Assembly (NCBI GenBank): GCA_017384225.1 | Contig: JAFNUD010000025.1 | Span: 1-50,039 of the forward strand | Source: Paludibacteraceae bacterium | Lineage (GTDB): Bacteria; Bacteroidota; Bacteroidia; Bacteroidales; Paludibacteraceae | DNA: 50,039 bases | Direction: 5' to 3' | Shown here: positions 34,787-42,516 of the stretch, one piece after another | Layout of the letters: every line of letters starts with the position of its first letter | How positions within the stretch are numbered: position 1 is the stretch's first letter | The notes under the pieces: generated by a model | Told to the model about the DNA's origin: nothing | Databases searched by the model: none | The model's input: only the letters and a program-made list of their open reading frames with translations | Program-made: the position numbers and the translations under genes

Positions 34787-35914
34787 CTAGAACGCCTCTG
34801 TTGCAGTGAGGTAAAAACTATAGGCATTGATATTATCCCAACGAGGATCCACATTACTACGCGCCACATCAAAACGGATATTCACTTTGGCTCTGTTGAT
34901 AGTAGCACGCAGCCCAACACCATAGCCCACTTTAGGAATCGCCCAATGCCAGTTGTGAAAATCATACACATCCCCCACCCCAGCAAATACCGCAGCTCGA
35001 AAAACACTCCATATAGGTATGCGCAATTCCGTTTGAAATGCCATCATAATATCATCGCGAAACATATCGCTATTCACACCGCGTATGCCATCTTGCCCCC
35101 CCAAACGTGGTAACATCGGATATAGTGTAAGATGAGATATCAAATAGGGCGAGAGCATAAACTGTCCCTTGAGTTGCCATGCCAACACGAGATCATGCGG
35201 TAGCGAAATATATTGCCTAAGGTCAGCTGCAAGTACGCCATTGATAGTAGCCTGTTGTCCCTCTGGTATATCCACCTTATTCGTCCATGCTGCAGAGGCA
35301 GATACTTTGCAAAATAGTCCTTTTGTAGGATAAAATACATTGTCGCGTGTATCGTATAATGCCACGATTCCCAATGCCGTTTGCACCAAGGGGCGTTTTG
35401 TAGTATATCGTGCGGATATATCAAAATTCGCCAGCAAAAAATCCAACATCGGTCCCACAGCCCACTCCTTTGATAGGTAGATTGGAGCTTGCATATGTAG
35501 GTATCCGCGTTGCAACTGATAGGGTGTACCTTGGCGCAACATACCTATACCCATATTCCCCTCGTTAGCAAAATGGGGGTCATTATACGTACCATAATAC
35601 GTAGCAGGTCGATCACTATACCCTGCACGAAATTGAAGTTGCCAACCTTCCACAGCCCGAGAACCATCTCCCGAATTCCGATTGCCAAAATACAGATTAC
35701 CCTGCACATTTACGTACCACTGATTCTTCAGCGAGTATGTACCATCCAATTGCACAATAGAACTGCGTCCTTGATTAGGCAACCGAAAATAGCCCTGCGC
35801 AGCGGCACCAAACTCCCATGTAGATTCGGGCGAATAATTCACCACAGGAATACCCATGGCTGGCAAATTAAGCAGGCTATCAAGCGAAATAGCACGAGAC
35901 ATTGGAACAACCAA
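34787..35914 (-). CDS. Omp85-superfamily outer-membrane barrel without POTRA domains
   Basis: The 375-residue sequence is a beta barrel with the Omp85/surface-antigen C-terminal pattern: LGIVALYDTRDNVFYPTKGLFCKV, LPRLGGQDGIRGV (the conserved RGxxG-like loop) and a C-terminal strand ending in Phe (SFYLTATEAF). No POTRA domains precede it, so it is a stand-alone barrel, perhaps a translocation or lipid-export factor. The first candidate start is TTG at 35914, but upstream in-frame codons (to about 35959) encode KLIARRFLIIVIAWALVVP, an evident signal-peptide core, with no ATG, GTG or TTG before a stop codon. The true start is therefore unclear. Confidence 0.75.
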   Translation of the reverse strand: MVVPMSRAISLDSLLNLPAMGIPVVNYSPESTWEFGAAAQGYFRLPNQGRSSIVQLDGTYSLKNQWYVNVQGNLYFGNRNSGDGSRAVEGWQLQFRAGYSDRPATYYGTYNDPHFANEGNMGIGMLRQGTPYQLQRGYLHMQAPIYLSKEWAVGPMLDFLLANFDISARYTTKRPLVQTALGIVALYDTRDNVFYPTKGLFCKVSASAAWTNKVDIPEGQQATINGVLAADLRQYISLPHDLVLAWQLKGQFMLSPYLISHLTLYPMLPRLGGQDGIRGVNSDMFRDDIMMAFQTELRIPIWSVFRAAVFAGVGDVYDFHNWHWAIPKVGYGVGLRATINRAKVNIRFDVARSNVDPRWDNINAYSFYLTATEAF

Positions 35915-35983
35915 TGCCCATGCTATTACTATTATGAGAAATCGCCTTGCGATAAGCTTGAGCCTTTAACCTTTCGCCTGAGG

Positions 35984-36544
35984 TTACACGGTCATGATCT
36001 CTTTCTCTTTCTTTGCGTAGATCTCGTCCACTTGCTTCACATACTTGTCGTGCAATTTCTGAACCTCGTTCTCCGCATCTTTCTCTGCATCCTCAGGCAG
36101 ACCTTCTTTGATTTGTTTTTTCAAGGTATCAATAGCGTCGCGTCGTGCATTACGGATACTTACCTTAGCATTCTCTGCTTCGCCTTTACATTGCTTAGCC
36201 AATTCCTTACGACGCTCCTCTGTCAATGGTGGAATCATCAGACGGATACTCTCACCATTATTGCTTGGTGCAAGACCCACGTTAGAATTGATGATAGCAC
36301 GTTCTATCTCAGCAATCATCTTCTTCTCCCATGGCTGGATCTGAATAGTGCGCGCATCAGGCGTAGTGATGGTAGCCACATTGGCAAGCGGACTCATCTG
36401 ACCATAGTACTCCACGCGTACTACATCCAAAATTCGAGCACTGGCTTTGCCCGCACGAATACGAGCCAAAGCATCATCAAGATACATCACAGCGGATTCC
36501 ATCAATTCTGCTGCATCGTTTTTGATTTGGGATACTTCAATCAT
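35984..36544 (-). CDS. frr: Ribosome recycling factor
   Basis: The 186-residue protein has the usual RRF length and motifs: ALARIRAGKASARILD, VRVEYYGQMSPLANVA, IQPWEKKMIAEIERAI, and a C-terminal helix ending KEKEIMTV. It splits post-termination ribosomes together with EF-G. It follows pyrH by 44 nt, the conserved order in the phylum. Confidence 0.97.
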   Translation of the reverse strand: MIEVSQIKNDAAELMESAVMYLDDALARIRAGKASARILDVVRVEYYGQMSPLANVATITTPDARTIQIQPWEKKMIAEIERAIINSNVGLAPSNNGESIRLMIPPLTEERRKELAKQCKGEAENAKVSIRNARRDAIDTLKKQIKEGLPEDAEKDAENEVQKLHDKYVKQVDEIYAKKEKEIMTV

Positions 36545-36588
36545 AATATAAAAGTTTTAAGTATTTTCTAATATTGTTCGTAATATAT

Positions 36589-37293
36589 TTATGGTTTTAC
36601 CAATGTGCCAATAGGCTCGTCATTGATTACTTTTTCCAGATTACCCACCGTATCCATATCAAAGACATAGATTGGCATCTTATTCTCACGACACATCGTG
36701 ATAGCCGTCAGGTCCATCACACGCAGCTTGCGATCCAACACCTCATCGTAAGTAATCTCGGCAAACTTAGTTGCAGTAGGATCTTTCTCAGGATCAGCCG
36801 TATAGATGCCATCCACACGTGTTCCCTTCATCATCACATCCGCTTTGATTTCGATAGCGCGAAGCACCGAAGCGGTATCTGTAGTGAAGTATGGATTACC
36901 CGTTCCACCAGCAATAATAACCACATTACCCTCGTCCATCAGACGCAATGCTACTGCCGTGGAGTATAGTTCACCAATGGGTTCCATGCGCACACTGGTC
37001 ATCACACGCACTTTTTGACCAATAGCCTCAAGCGCCGAGCAAAGTGCAAGAGAGTTAATCACCGTAGCTAACATACCCATTTGGTCACCTTTTACACGAT
37101 CAAAACCCTTCTGCGAACCACTCAATCCGCGGAAGATGTTTCCACCACCTATCACAATACCAATTTGCACACCTTTTTGCGCAATAGACCATATCTGCTG
37201 AGCATAATCCGCCAAGCGTTTTTCATCAATGCCGTAGCCCTTTTCGCCCATAAGGCTCTCTCCTGAGAGCTTGAGTAATATTCGTTTATACAT
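36589..37293 (-). CDS. pyrH: UMP kinase
   Basis: The ATG at 37293 gives MYKRILLKLSGESLMG, the family start; a longer frame to 37320 overlaps the promoter. The 234-residue protein has GIVIGGGNIFRG, DQMGMLATVINSLAL and the GGTGNPYFTTDTASVLRA segment that binds UMP. It phosphorylates UMP to UDP with ATP. It leads the minus-strand run pyrH-frr-barrel-rsgA. Confidence 0.97.
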   Translation of the reverse strand: MYKRILLKLSGESLMGEKGYGIDEKRLADYAQQIWSIAQKGVQIGIVIGGGNIFRGLSGSQKGFDRVKGDQMGMLATVINSLALCSALEAIGQKVRVMTSVRMEPIGELYSTAVALRLMDEGNVVIIAGGTGNPYFTTDTASVLRAIEIKADVMMKGTRVDGIYTADPEKDPTATKFAEITYDEVLDRKLRVMDLTAITMCRENKMPIYVFDMDTVGNLEKVINDEPIGTLVKP

Positions 37294-37317
37294 ACTATCA
37301 AATTTATTATTCGCCCA

Positions 37318-37349
37318 CAAAGGTACTACAAAATTCGCATATACGCAAG
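37318..37349 (-). promoter_or_regulatory. pyrH promoter
   Basis: On the minus strand, CTTGCGTATATGCGAA, then TACCTTTG (37318-37325), with a 20-nt spacer after TTG. Confidence 0.75.
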
Positions 37350-37386
37350 AATTTGAACGAAAAATTATCTTACACGACTATTTTAC

Positions 37387-37417
37387 TTGCATATATACAT
37401 TTTTTTTTATACCTTTG
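37387..37417 (+). promoter_or_regulatory. Promoter of the HprK-like/PqqD cassette
   Basis: CTTGCATAT with TTG ending at 37389, a 20-nt spacer, and TACCTTTG at 37410-37417. It stands back to back with the pyrH promoter. Confidence 0.7.
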
Positions 37418-37425
37418 CAGCTGAT

Positions 37426-38358
37426 TTGGAAGCAACACGTACATATTACACCGTCGCAGAACATCTATTTGCTATAGAATGTAGCCAACCGTCATTATTA
37501 TCTCAAATGGCAAATTATGAGCCATTCCTGACAAGCACATCTATATCAAATGATAATGATGCCATCTTCCTATTGCACATTGAGCAACACGGACTGCTAT
37601 GCAGCGATGCACGCCTAGCATACCAGCATCTTTTCACAGACAATTCCGAAGAAGACATGCCGCGTATCGAAGTCTATCAAAGCAATCAGGCGACAACGCA
37701 AGAGGCAAGATGGTTGATGCGAGTTGCCATGGTAGCCAACGCACCTATCTGCTGCGAGATAGAGTGCGATGCTGATTTTACCAAAGGCACACTACACATT
37801 GCCAATGATTGCCCCGATATACACTTTTGTATAGACAATGCACTAATGCTGCTATATGCCTTTCGCAGCGCACCTTTGATGACATTAGAGATGCATGCTG
37901 CTGTAGTGGTAAGAGGCGACGAGGCGGAGGCGTACTTATTTTTAGGACATAGCGGCACTGGCAAGTCCACCCATGCAAGACAGTGGCTTCAAGCCTTTCC
38001 CGATGCATGGTTGCTCAATGATGACAACCCCATTGTGCGCGTGATGCATAATGGAGAAGTGCGTGTATATGGTTCGCCATGGAGCGGAAAGACCCCTTAC
38101 TATAAGAATGCGCATGCACGTGTAGGAGGAATAGTCAAGCTGAGCCAAGCACCACACAACCAACTACACCCCCTATCCCTACCACAAGCATATGCATATG
38201 TACTATCATCCGCATCAGGACTAAAAATAGATCAGCAGATGGCAAATCACCTTTACCAGAGTATCAAGCATGTCGTTATGCACGTTCCGTGTTACCATCT
38301 AGAATGCCTCCCCAATACGGATGCCGCAGAGGTATGCTACAAAGGAATAAAGGGATAA
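37426..38358 (+). CDS. HPr-kinase-like serine kinase, first gene of a PqqD cassette
   Basis: The protein has the HprK/PEP-carboxykinase-like P-loop GHSGTGKST (residues about 174-182), preceded by a beta strand with the MHAAVVVRGDEAEAYLF pattern and followed by LLNDDNPIVR (the Asp pair of the family) and GSPWSGKTPYYKN. Such 'HprK-related' kinases occur in peptide-modification clusters and not in sugar regulation. The start is uncertain: the promoter lies at 37387-37417, so the upstream TTG at 37387 is impossible. TTG 37426 keeps the probable N-terminus (TYYTVAEHLFAIE) but makes the mRNA nearly leaderless; the first ATG (37507) would cut conserved sequence. Confidence 0.8.
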   Translation: MEATRTYYTVAEHLFAIECSQPSLLSQMANYEPFLTSTSISNDNDAIFLLHIEQHGLLCSDARLAYQHLFTDNSEEDMPRIEVYQSNQATTQEARWLMRVAMVANAPICCEIECDADFTKGTLHIANDCPDIHFCIDNALMLLYAFRSAPLMTLEMHAAVVVRGDEAEAYLFLGHSGTGKSTHARQWLQAFPDAWLLNDDNPIVRVMHNGEVRVYGSPWSGKTPYYKNAHARVGGIVKLSQAPHNQLHPLSLPQAYAYVLSSASGLKIDQQMANHLYQSIKHVVMHVPCYHLECLPNTDAAEVCYKGIKG

Positions 38359-38418
38359 GGCAAAGTCCACGACCAAATCAATTATGCAAGAAGGATAAGA
38401 TAATACAGAGAAAAGATT

Positions 38419-38865
38419 ATGAAAAAGAGCAACGATATATTATTACCTGAGTTTGAGCGACTCATCAAAGAGGGACATACCGTCGAGTTCACCCCGCAAG
38501 GCGTCAGCATGCGTCCATTTATTGAGGGCGGACGCGACAGTGTGCTACTTCACAAGTGCAAACGACCCAAAGTCGGACACATCGTTTTGGCAAGAATCAA
38601 TGAGCAATTTGTGTTGCATCGTATTGTCAAGATACAAGATGAAAAACTCATCCTGCAAGGCGATGGCAATCTCCGAGGACAAGAGCATTGTACGAAAAAT
38701 GACATTATCGGTCAAGTAGTACGCATCAAGGCAAGAGGCGGACAAGCCAAACGCCTCACTAAAGGCATAGTATGGCGCTATCTGCCTATTTTCATCAAGT
38801 GGTTTGCACTCAAAGTATATCGTAAACACCTACAACTACAAGAACTGTTCGAAAATGAAGACTAA
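38419..38865 (+). CDS. S24/S26-family signal-peptidase-like protease
   Basis: The 148-residue protein has GVSMRPFIEGG with the nucleophile Ser30, then GHIVLARINEQFVLHRIV with His67 at the position where the general base (Lys or His) sits, and ILQGDGN. There is no N-terminal membrane helix; a hydrophobic patch (about residues 123-133) lies near the C-terminus. Small proteases of this type accompany PqqD-like and nucleotidyltransferase genes in Bacteroidota. It might mature a peptide made by the cassette, which is inference. Its end overlaps the PqqD start by 11 nt. Confidence 0.8.
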   Translation: MKKSNDILLPEFERLIKEGHTVEFTPQGVSMRPFIEGGRDSVLLHKCKRPKVGHIVLARINEQFVLHRIVKIQDEKLILQGDGNLRGQEHCTKNDIIGQVVRIKARGGQAKRLTKGIVWRYLPIFIKWFALKVYRKHLQLQELFENED

Positions 38866-39121
38866 AAAAGGATTTCGCCTTCGCGAACTTGGCGGAGACT
38901 ACATTTTGATCGGAGAGAGCGTAGAACTCGTTAATTTTAACAACCTTATCACATTCAACGAAGCCGCCGCCTATCTATGGCAACAAGTAGAAGGCAAAGA
39001 GTTTGATGTGGACACCCTCACGCAACTATTGCTTGACGAGTATGAAGTAACCGAAGACATCGCTCGTGAAGATGCACAAGCTACTATCAACGATTGGAAA
39101 GAGATCGGAATTGTGGTTTAG
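38855..39121 (+). CDS. PqqD-like RiPP-recognition protein
   Basis: The ATG at 38855, 11 nt before the upstream gene's stop, gives an 88-residue PqqD-type protein: LRELGGDYILIGE, VELVNFNNLITFNEAAAYLWQQVEG, FDVDTLTQLLLDEYEVTEDIAREDAQATINDW. The strand-turn-strand and winged helix of this fold bind leader peptides in RiPP pathways. No precursor peptide or radical SAM enzyme is seen next to it. An upstream in-frame ATG (38804) would overlap the protease gene much further and adds no family sequence. Confidence 0.85.
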   Translation: MKTKKGFRLRELGGDYILIGESVELVNFNNLITFNEAAAYLWQQVEGKEFDVDTLTQLLLDEYEVTEDIAREDAQATINDWKEIGIVV

Positions 39122-39124
39122 AGA

Positions 39125-39155
39125 ACGGCGCTTAAGCACCTACAGTTTAGTGTTT
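39125..39155. repeat. Border repeat, copy B (PqqD/nucleotidyltransferase spacer)
   Basis: ACGGCGC-TTAA-GCACC-TACAGTTTAGTGTTT; same family as 16620-16650. It starts 3 nt after the PqqD stop codon. Confidence 0.75.
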
Positions 39156-39183
39156 CGAGGTTAGTATTTAGAAGCAAGAGCTT

Positions 39184-40356
39184 ATGCAGCAAGAGCAAGT
39201 GTTTTTTTCTATATTACGATCAATTTTATGGGGCACTCCATCCACCCCGCCCACAGATACTGATTGGAAAGGCGTGTTGAATCTATCAGCACGACAGAGT
39301 TGTTTGCATGCTTTTAGTCTTTGGATGAAAATCCAGCATATCAATTGTCCTTATACGCTACAACTACAGCCTATGATCTTCCAAACACTGCAACGTCAGG
39401 CTCGCCTCAACCATTTTACTGCACAAGTTATCCGTATTCTACAAGACCTACAAATCCCAGCAACACTCATCAAAGGATATAGTCTTGCTGCGCTATACCC
39501 TGATCCTGACATGCGCCAATTTGGTGATGTGGATATCTATGTCGGCGAAACAAACTACCACAAAGCCGCAGAGGCAGTCACTCAAGCTTTTCCACAAGCA
39601 CATTGGCATTCTGACATTCGAGGAGGAATACATTTCAGTTTGGTAGTAGATGAGAATATCGATCGCGTGGTAGAGCTACACCGAGTGACGATGGAGTTTC
39701 CTAATGCCTACGCTAATCAATTATTCCAAGATTTCACCCACAAGCATTTGGATACGGGCCATACCATCAATATATACGACCAACTTGTGCACGTACCATC
39801 TGTCGCCTACAACGCACTATATGTCTTCATGCACGCATGGCATCATTTTGAGAGCACGGGTGTCGGTTTTCGTCAGTTAGGCGACTGGGCTCTGTGCCTA
39901 TATCATGCACACCAACAATCATCGCCACAAGAATGGCAAACGCTATCCCACGATATAGATAGCATACTCACAGCTCTGCACATGAAAACTGCATGGCAGA
40001 CATTTGGACACATATTGGTAAATCAATTAGGACTTTCTGCTGAGGATTTTCCGCTCTATACTACGCGCTATCAAAGTCGCGCAAAACGACTATTGTGCCA
40101 GATGTTGCGCGATGGACATGGAGGTCGCCCTGCAATGGGACAAAAAATGCCCCAAGATACAGATGCTCAGCTATCCACCCCTATCCTCTTAATGAAGCGA
40201 TTCCCATGGGAACGCCCCGCATCCAACAGATTCTTACAAAAGGGGTACACGTTGTTGAGACTACTTTTTGAGACGATTCAGATGGCCAAACTCTTTCCTA
40301 GTTATGCATGGAACGAATTGATGGCAACCTTTAAGGCTGCCATCAAATCAAAATAG
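39184..40356 (+). CDS. Nucleotidyltransferase-family protein (NTP_transf_5 type)
   Basis: The 390-residue protein has the IPATLIKGYSLAALYPDPDMRQFGDVDIYV segment, in which GDVDIYV (114-120) carries the metal-binding Asp pair of the nucleotidyltransferase fold and the preceding KG (97-98) is family-typical. The rest is mostly helical, with LHRVTMEFPN and VFMHAWHHFESTGVGFRQLGDWAL. This uncharacterised family repeatedly sits beside HprK-like, S24/S26-like and PqqD genes, and some relatives act in lasso-peptide-type clusters. The substrate is unknown. Confidence 0.82.
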   Translation: MQQEQVFFSILRSILWGTPSTPPTDTDWKGVLNLSARQSCLHAFSLWMKIQHINCPYTLQLQPMIFQTLQRQARLNHFTAQVIRILQDLQIPATLIKGYSLAALYPDPDMRQFGDVDIYVGETNYHKAAEAVTQAFPQAHWHSDIRGGIHFSLVVDENIDRVVELHRVTMEFPNAYANQLFQDFTHKHLDTGHTINIYDQLVHVPSVAYNALYVFMHAWHHFESTGVGFRQLGDWALCLYHAHQQSSPQEWQTLSHDIDSILTALHMKTAWQTFGHILVNQLGLSAEDFPLYTTRYQSRAKRLLCQMLRDGHGGRPAMGQKMPQDTDAQLSTPILLMKRFPWERPASNRFLQKGYTLLRLLFETIQMAKLFPSYAWNELMATFKAAIKSK

Positions 40357-40372
40357 TCGATTCAGATTTCTC

Positions 40373-41359
40373 TTACTTTTTCTTCTCACTTATTCCTGCT
40401 GGTTTGCCTATAGCCTCACGCATGGAAGTGTCAGCTTGAATATTTTGCATGCGATAATAATCCATTATTCCCAAATTGCCATTGCGGAACGCTTCCGCCA
40501 TAGCCTGTGGAACAAGTGCCTCTGCCTCAATCACTTTAGCTTTCGCCTCTTGCGCTTTAGCTTTCATCTCTTGCTCTGTCGCAATAGCCATCGCACGACG
40601 CTCCTCAGCCTTAGCTTGAGCGATATTCTTATCCGCTTGAGCCTGATCCATCTGCAATTGCGCACCGATATTCTTACCCACATCTATATCCGCTATATCA
40701 ATACTCAAAATCTCAAATGCAGTTCCAGCGTCCAAACCCTTGCTAAGTACCAATTTAGAAATACTATCAGGATTTTCAAGCACCATCTTATGGCTATCCG
40801 ACGAACCAATCGAGCTTACAATACCCTCGCCTACACGAGCCAAAATAGTATCCTCACCTGCACCACCTACCAATTGCTTGATATTAGCACGTACAGTCAC
40901 ACGAGCCTTAGCAATGAGCTGAATACCATCTTTTGCTACAGCAGTCACAGGAGGAGTATCTATCACGCGAGGATTAACAGACATTTGCACAGCCTCAAAC
41001 ACATCACGACCTGCCAAATCAATCGCAGTAGCCATCTGAAATGATAATTGCATATTAGCTTTGCTGGCACTCACAAGAGCATGTACTACACGCTCAATAT
41101 GTCCACCTGCCAAATAGTGGGCTTCCAAGCCATCACGTTTCACATCTGTAAGCCCTGCTTTGTGAGCCTCAATAAGGCAGTTGACTATACGAGTTGGGGG
41201 TACTTTACGAATACGCATGAGGAATAGTTGCACCAAAGACACATGCACACCACTCACCACGGCGTTTATCCACAACATAAAAGGTACATAGTAGAAGAAT
41301 ACTACCACAACAATGGCGATAATCGCCAAAATGACCGTTTCAAAAATTCCAAAGCTCAT
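40373..41359 (-). CDS. floA: Flotillin-like protein FloA
   Basis: The 328-residue protein begins with a membrane-inserted segment (about residues 5-25, plus a second hydrophobic region to about 50), then a SPFH/PHB domain with [22 protein letters not shown] and a long coiled-coil ([41 protein letters not shown]). It scaffolds ordered membrane patches. It follows an NfeD-like gene on the same strand, the standard pairing. Confidence 0.95.
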   Translation of the reverse strand: MSFGIFETVILAIIAIVVVVFFYYVPFMLWINAVVSGVHVSLVQLFLMRIRKVPPTRIVNCLIEAHKAGLTDVKRDGLEAHYLAGGHIERVVHALVSASKANMQLSFQMATAIDLAGRDVFEAVQMSVNPRVIDTPPVTAVAKDGIQLIAKARVTVRANIKQLVGGAGEDTILARVGEGIVSSIGSSDSHKMVLENPDSISKLVLSKGLDAGTAFEILSIDIADIDVGKNIGAQLQMDQAQADKNIAQAKAEERRAMAIATEQEMKAKAQEAKAKVIEAEALVPQAMAEAFRNGNLGIMDYYRMQNIQADTSMREAIGKPAGISEKKK

Positions 41360-41393
41360 AATATAATTCTGTTTAAAGTTATTTCAAAATGGG

Positions 41394-41726
41394 TTATTTC
41401 TGGAGTTCCTCCATGCGTTTTCCTGGCGATGGCATATCTATTCCACCTTCTATTTTGGTTTCCAGTGCCATCTTGTCCATCGCTTTGCTTTTGACAAAAA
41501 CATATATGGCAATAATACATAGCAACAAACATGCTGCCAAAGTCACATGCCCCGCCCATGCCCAAAGCATAGTGAGCTTAAGATAGGCTATCACGACTGC
41601 TCCTGCCAAACTAAGAAGCCCAAACACACCTGCCACACCAAAACCTGGCAAAAGAAACATCTCAGCCAACAACAGCCCAATACCAAAAAGAACCAAAATA
41701 ATGGTAAGAATTAGAAATGTAGTCAT
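41394..41726 (-). CDS. Short NfeD-like membrane protein lacking the OB-fold
   Basis: Two or three membrane helices (about residues 3-50 and 55-78, with EMFLLPGFGVAGVFGLLSLAGA) are followed by SKAMDKMALETKIEGGIDMPSPGKRMEELQK and the stop codon. NfeD partners of flotillins in this phylum usually continue with a soluble OB-fold domain to about 150 residues; here the protein ends at 110 residues, before that domain. Position 34 nt upstream of floA supports the assignment. Confidence 0.82.
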   Translation of the reverse strand: MTTFLILTIILVLFGIGLLLAEMFLLPGFGVAGVFGLLSLAGAVVIAYLKLTMLWAWAGHVTLAACLLLCIIAIYVFVKSKAMDKMALETKIEGGIDMPSPGKRMEELQK

Positions 41727-41748
41727 AGTATTATTTTTTTTTTCGCTG

Positions 41749-41780
41749 CAAAGGTACTATTTTTTTTTCACATATGCAAC
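41749..41780 (-). promoter_or_regulatory. Promoter of the nfeD-like/floA operon
   Basis: On the minus strand, GTTGCATAT, a 20-nt spacer after TTG, and TACCTTTG (41749-41756). Confidence 0.75.
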
Positions 41781-41837
41781 CTTTTCAGTTTTTTTCTTTT
41801 AACAACACTTCTCGGACGTGCTATAAATCTTGATATA

Positions 41838-42347
41838 TCATATCAATTCTTTCACAAAATAAAATATCATCAAGCTGCAGCAAAGTATTTTCAGAAAACT
41901 GCCTGTCAGAAAACCAATAAACGAACCTATACCCGCACGAATCGCTTGATTCAATTGCGAACTATTTTCTCTGGCAACCGCATTTGGATATCGGTTAAAA
42001 TAGAGCAGTTCACCAAACACAGCCCCCACAAAAGGTCCCAAGATAATGCCTAATGGTCCCATTAGCACACCCACAACCAAGCCTATCGTACTACCCCAAG
42101 TTCCCCACTTGGAGCCACCAAACTTCTTTGTGCCCAATACAGGTATCACAAAATCAAGCACTTGCACGACAACTGTCACTATACCCCATATCACCAAAAA
42201 CTGCCACGAAAATTGCACCTTATCTGTCCAATGCAATAGCCACAGACCTAAATATGCTAATGGCACACCAGGGAGAACTGGCAATACACACCCCAGCAAT
42301 CCCACCAAAAGAGATATTGCCCCAAGAATAATAAGAAAAATATCCAT
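41838..42347 (-). CDS. DUF456-family membrane protein
   Basis: The ATG at 42347 lies just after the promoter and gives MDIFLIILGAISLLVGLLGCVLPVLPGVPLAY. The 169-residue protein has about four or five membrane segments with the glycine-rich GVLMGPLGIILGPFVGAVFGELL segment typical of DUF456. Function is unknown. The longer open frame to 42434 runs through the promoter and is not used. Confidence 0.88.
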   Translation of the reverse strand: MDIFLIILGAISLLVGLLGCVLPVLPGVPLAYLGLWLLHWTDKVQFSWQFLVIWGIVTVVVQVLDFVIPVLGTKKFGGSKWGTWGSTIGLVVGVLMGPLGIILGPFVGAVFGELLYFNRYPNAVARENSSQLNQAIRAGIGSFIGFLTGSFLKILCCSLMIFYFVKELI

Positions 42348-42369
42348 ACACGTACAATTTATTTTGCTG

Positions 42370-42401
42370 CAAAGGTACATTTTTTTTCTGACATATACAA
42401 A
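42370..42401 (-). promoter_or_regulatory. Promoter of the DUF456 gene
   Basis: On the minus strand, TTTGTATATG, a 20-nt spacer after TTG, and TACCTTTG (42370-42377). Confidence 0.7.
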
Positions 42402-42437
42402 AAAACAGACTGCAAAATACTTTTTAATGCACAATCC

Positions 42438-42468
42438 TTGTGTATATGCTTTTTTTTCTGTAACTTTG
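42438..42468 (+). promoter_or_regulatory. dapB promoter
   Basis: TTG ends at 42440 (CTTGTGTATATGC), then a 20-nt spacer and TAACTTTG at 42461-42468. It is divergent from the DUF456 promoter and probably drives the whole run to mazG. Confidence 0.75.
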
Positions 42469-42516
42469 CAGGCTTTTTTATGTATATGCGCAACTAATCA
42501 TATTCATTGATAAAAA

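Noticed and set aside
35510-36571. 353-codon plus-strand frame opposite the barrel and frr genes
   Set aside because: It crosses two well-supported minus-strand genes and has a low-complexity, non-family sequence.
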